Source: Candidatus Leptovillus gracilis (lineage in GTDB: Bacteria; Chloroflexota; Anaerolineae; Promineifilales; Promineifilaceae). From it: a DNA stretch of 64,000 nucleotides. Under the pieces are notes generated by a model. That model saw only the letters and a program-made list of their open reading frames with translations. It searched no databases and had not been told where the DNA came from. How positions within the stretch are numbered: the first letter of the stretch is position 1; each line of letters opens with the position of its first letter. Positions 61,331 to 64,000 of the stretch are shown here, piece by piece. The position numbers were made by a program, and so were the translations under genes. The stretch covers positions 1 through 64,000 of the forward strand of contig JADJXA010000007.1 in the NCBI GenBank assembly GCA_016716065.1, written 5' to 3'.

Positions 61331-61907
61331 GGCTCGCCTGCCCGCCCTCCCAGCGCGTGAACAAATCCTGCGGCAGCTCAATATCCAACAGGTCCAGCAC
61401 CCGGTTCACCGTCTGGTTGATAATGTCGTCAATCGTTTGTGGTTTGTGGTAAAAAGCGGGCATGGGCGGGGCCACAATCGCTCCCATTTCTGTCACCTGG
61501 GTCAACAGCCGCAAATGTCCCAGGTGCAGCGGCGTTTCCCGGGGAACCAAAATCAAGCGCCGCCGATCCTTCAATACCACGTCGGCCGCGCGCAGCAGTA
61601 AATTGTCGCTGAAGGAATGGGCGATCCCCGCCAGCGTCTTCATCGAACAGGGAATCACAACCATGCCATCGGTCTTAAACGAGCCAGATGAGATTCGCGC
61701 GGCGATATCTTGCTCGCGGTACACCACGTCGGCCAAGTTTATCACCTGCTCCGGCGTGTAATCTGTCTCCAGGCCCATGGTAATGGCCCCTGCCCGGCTG
61801 ATAACCAGATGGGTCTCCACATCGGCCAGATCGCGCAAGATCGATAACAGGCGAATGCCGTAAATCACCCCACTGGCCCCCGAAATGCCGACGATTAGCT
61901 TTTTCAT
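61323..61907 (-). CDS. ubiX: Flavin prenyltransferase UbiX
   Basis: UbiX makes prenylated FMN, the cofactor for UbiD decarboxylases. The 194-residue protein shows VGISGASGVIYGIRLL, SSGSFKTDGMVVIPCSMKTL and LVPRETPLHLGHL with PPMPAFYHKPQ. The start at 61907 is conserved. No ubiD partner is in the window. Confidence 0.93.
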   Translation of the reverse strand: MKKLIVGISGASGVIYGIRLLSILRDLADVETHLVISRAGAITMGLETDYTPEQVINLADVVYREQDIAARISSGSFKTDGMVVIPCSMKTLAGIAHSFSDNLLLRAADVVLKDRRRLILVPRETPLHLGHLRLLTQVTEMGAIVAPPMPAFYHKPQTIDDIINQTVNRVLDLLDIELPQDLFTRWEGGQASRG

Positions 61908-62033
61908 CCGTCTTAGCGCCTTTGTCTCTTTGACACTTTGCCATAAATTCTCACCAGCAGATTCTAAATCACCTGGGCAGAATCCCAAAATCACCTTACA
62001 ATCCCTTCATATCTACACACCTAAGGGGGCATC

Positions 62034-62864
62034 GTGAAGTCAATTTTTATTGCGGATTTACGTCCCAAAACCGATCTACTCAACGAACCATTTTTGTTGC
62101 AAGAAATGGCCGAACGCACCACCAAAGACGGCCGTCCCTTCGTCCTCTTCACCCTGCGCGACAAAACCGGAACCCTATCCGGCGTGTTTTGGGATGTGCC
62201 CGCTTCCATTCTGGACTGGCTGCGTCCCGGCCAGCCGGTGCTGGTCAGCGGCCGTGTTAACCTCTACAAAGAATCGCTGCAAATCAGCGCCACCGATCTC
62301 AACCCCAGCTTCACCGAAGAGATGGCCGACTTGTTGCCCACCAGCAGCCGCCCGGCAGAAGAGATGGTCGGCGAACTGCGCCAGACCATTCAACGCCTGG
62401 CCGAACCATGGCAAAGTCTGGTAAGCCATTTACTGCTGGATGAGACCTTTTTGCCACAGTTTGCTGCCGCCCCGGCCGCCCGCAACATGCACCACGCGGC
62501 TATCGGCGGGCTGCTGGAACACACCCTCAGCATGGCGACCATTGCCGACTACCTGGCTGCCCATTACCCGCACGTCAACCGGGACCTGCTGCTGGCGGGT
62601 GTGCTGCTGCACGACATGGGTAAACCGCTGGAGTATGACGCCAATAATTCGTTTGCTTTTACGGAAGACGGCCGTCTCGTTGGTCACATCGTCCGCGCCA
62701 TCATCATGATCGAAAAGGCGGCGGCCGCGTTGGGCAGCATCCCACCTGACGATTTGCGCCAACTTGTCCATCTGGTTGCCGCCCATCACGGCAATTTGGA
62801 ATGGGGTCGCCGGTTGTGCCAAAAACGCTGGAAGCCACCCTGCTGCACCAGATTGATTTGCTAG
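62034..62864 (+). CDS. YhaM-like 3'-5' exoribonuclease, frameshifted near the end
   Basis: A protein with an N-terminal OB-fold (residues ~10-90) and an HD domain: motifs HHAAIGGLLEHTL, LLHDMGKPLEY and AHHGNLEWG. This layout is the YhaM/CBF1 family of RNA/DNA exonucleases. The frame ends at 62864, but after HHGNLEWG the residues (RRLCQKRW) do not fit; the other frame continues SPVVPKTLEATLLHQIDLLD to a stop at 62980. A single G lost from the GGGG run at 62803-62806 explains this. Confidence 0.86.
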   Translation: MKSIFIADLRPKTDLLNEPFLLQEMAERTTKDGRPFVLFTLRDKTGTLSGVFWDVPASILDWLRPGQPVLVSGRVNLYKESLQISATDLNPSFTEEMADLLPTSSRPAEEMVGELRQTIQRLAEPWQSLVSHLLLDETFLPQFAAAPAARNMHHAAIGGLLEHTLSMATIADYLAAHYPHVNRDLLLAGVLLHDMGKPLEYDANNSFAFTEDGRLVGHIVRAIIMIEKAAAALGSIPPDDLRQLVHLVAAHHGNLEWGRRLCQKRWKPPCCTRLIC

Positions 62865-62980
62865 ACAGCCGTGTCCAGGGCTTCCTGGAACACGCAGCCA
62901 CCGACAGCGACGCCAACGGCTGGACCATCAAACCCAGCCCAATGTTTAGGACGGAATTAAAACGGCCGTCTACTCTATAA
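62807..62980 (+). pseudogene. Displaced 3' end of the YhaM-like gene
   Basis: Fifty-seven codons in the +1 frame encode SPVVPKTLEATLLHQIDLLD and onward to KRPSTL, the expected C-terminus of the family. Either the gene is broken in this genome or the assembly has a one-base indel. Confidence 0.75.
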
Positions 62981-63094
62981 AGAATTCACTACGGAGGCAC
63001 GGAGATGTTGGTCGGTTGAGGGGAATTCTCTCTATTTCTGTCAGCCAGAGTCTATTCGCTAGAAGATGCTGCCGACTGAACACTGAACATTGCC

Positions 63095-64000
63095 TCACTC
63101 CCGCCACCGTCGCACTTCAATCTCTAAATCAAAGCCGATGTGGTAACGGGCGATGCCCGCCGCCGCGTCGGCTTTTTTGTCGGACGGGCGCGCGTGACGG
63201 GAAAAACGCCAGCGCACCGGCCCCACTTCTTGGGCCAGCCGGACAAGCTGCCACAGCAGCAGCAATGCCAAAAACAGCGCCACACCGCCCGCCGGGGAAG
63301 CCCACACAGAGCGCAGCGCCCCACAGAGCGTCACTTCCGGCGGGACAGGCAGGGGCACATTACCCACCACATAGCCCCACACGTCGCCATGCTCTCCGGT
63401 TACTGCCACCACCGGCAGGGCTTCTGGCACAAACCTGGCGGTTTGCGCGGCCAACGCCTGCGCCTGACCTTCTTGCGCCGGGATAAAGGCCAACACGCGC
63501 CCTGCGCGCAACAAGAAAGGCGGTTCGGACCATACGGCCGTACTGGGGATATTCTCATACCTCAGCGTCACCATGTTGGACCATACCATATAGGCGATGT
63601 CGTGATGCTGCGGCGTGGTTTCCACATAAACCAGGCTCAGATCAGGTGTATCTTGCAGGCGCACGGCCGTCCAGGCCACCGCCTGCTCCCAATTGGCCGG
63701 ATACTTACGCGCCAATTCAGCAACGTAGTGCCCCCAACCGGCCACGATGATGACAACCAGGCACAGCGTCAGCGCCCCGCGCCGCCACCAGGCCTCGTTG
63801 ACCACCACAAAATAACGGGCCAGCGATTCGGCAAATACGGCCGTCCACGCCACCAGCCCCACCGCCACCAACAAAGCCACCACCGGAATGATCGACACCA
63901 GATGGGTATGACGTGGCGGCAGGGTGTTGGCTGCGCTCAAAAAGAACAGCCCGGCAGCAAACCACAGCAGCGGCAGCGCAAATCGCCGCCGCCGCCAACC
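63095..64000 (-). CDS. Membrane glycosyltransferase-like protein (5' end beyond window)
   Basis: The C-terminal 301 residues of a multi-spanning protein; the frame stays open to the window edge. It has LPPRHTHLVSIIPVVALLVA, two more strong hydrophobic segments, an outer domain of ~100 residues (YVETTPQHHDIAYMVWSNMV), and a final helix. This resembles the C-terminal half of GT39/ArnT-type lipid-linked sugar transferases. The apparent start at 63940 is a TTG and not real. The gap 62981-63094 contains heptads and a partial family B repeat. Confidence 0.7.
   Translation of the reverse strand, partial: GWRRRRFALPLLWFAAGLFFLSAANTLPPRHTHLVSIIPVVALLVAVGLVAWTAVFAESLARYFVVVNEAWWRRGALTLCLVVIIVAGWGHYVAELARKYPANWEQAVAWTAVRLQDTPDLSLVYVETTPQHHDIAYMVWSNMVTLRYENIPSTAVWSEPPFLLRAGRVLAFIPAQEGQAQALAAQTARFVPEALPVVAVTGEHGDVWGYVVGNVPLPVPPEVTLCGALRSVWASPAGGVALFLALLLLWQLVRLAQEVGPVRWRFSRHARPSDKKADAAAGIARYHIGFDLEIEVRRWRE

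Noticed and set aside
61528..61542. GTTTCCCGGGGAAC inside ubiX, similar to the 59.6 kb palindromes
   Set aside because: It has an extra G and broken symmetry, and encodes conserved VPRE residues.
1..64000. tRNA genes
   Set aside because: I looked for T-loop GTTCRA with acceptor pairing on both strands and found none that fit; a covariance search could still find one.

Overview
The window is a moderately GC-rich, densely coded bacterial chromosome segment with about 60 protein genes, one RNase P RNA gene and no rRNA, tRNA, CRISPR or recognisable insertion sequence. The gene content suggests an uncultured Chloroflexota bacterium, probably Anaerolineae-like. Supporting signs are surface proteins with Thr/Pro stalks, lipoproteins and DUF4870/DUF4013/DUF4352-type proteins, a PknB-type kinase with an extracellular part, and a complete liv transporter. 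This placement is inference; no marker gene was compared.

Layout. 1-5.9 kb: branched-chain amino acid ABC transporter (livJHMGF, minus strand). 6.1-10.8 kb: phoU, a metallo-hydrolase, a NERD-like membrane protein, then fabF-plsX. 11-12.3 kb: arsenic regulator arsR and methyltransferase arsM. 12.4-14.7 kb: ssb, gdhA and a decayed second gdhA 3' end. 15-21.1 kb: a signalling block of DUF92 protein, WD40 propeller, NERD-FHA protein and Ser/Thr kinase whose outer part is split by a frameshift from an M14-like domain. 21.3-28.5 kb: nadE, DUF3253, aldo/keto reductase, nucleoside phosphorylase, GNAT, cold-shock protein, response regulator, tyrosine phosphatase and rnpB. 28.5-40.7 kb: a lone FAD subunit, DUF389, TPR protein, argF, dgt, LysM and lipoprotein genes, pgk. 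40.8-46.2 kb: TPR protein, hydrolase, glpQ-like, panE-fmt. 46.3-53.5 kb: membrane DUFs, an ECF sigma/anti-sigma/bactofilin-like operon, yjbQ, a cold-shock gene behind a terminator, slyD, a BI-1 protein, and a regulator with a 59-residue gene. 53.5-64 kb: anchored glycoside hydrolase, solitary Dam, ppx, methyltransferase, NYN-domain gene preceded by two ParB/Noc-like sites, ubiX, a frameshifted YhaM-like exonuclease, and the end of a membrane glycosyltransferase.

The most unusual signal is at genome scale. The octamer palindrome ACGGCCGT occurs about 100 times by hand count, where one or two are expected. It lies in all three codon registers and in intergenic DNA, much like HIP1 (GCGATCGC) of cyanobacteria. 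The intergenic gaps also carry tandem 7-bp repeats like cyanobacterial STRRs, and several dispersed palindromic repeat families. Together these suggest an undescribed repeat landscape. The two 16-bp palindromes at 59.6 kb, which combine parS ends with a Noc-type core, are the second main candidate.
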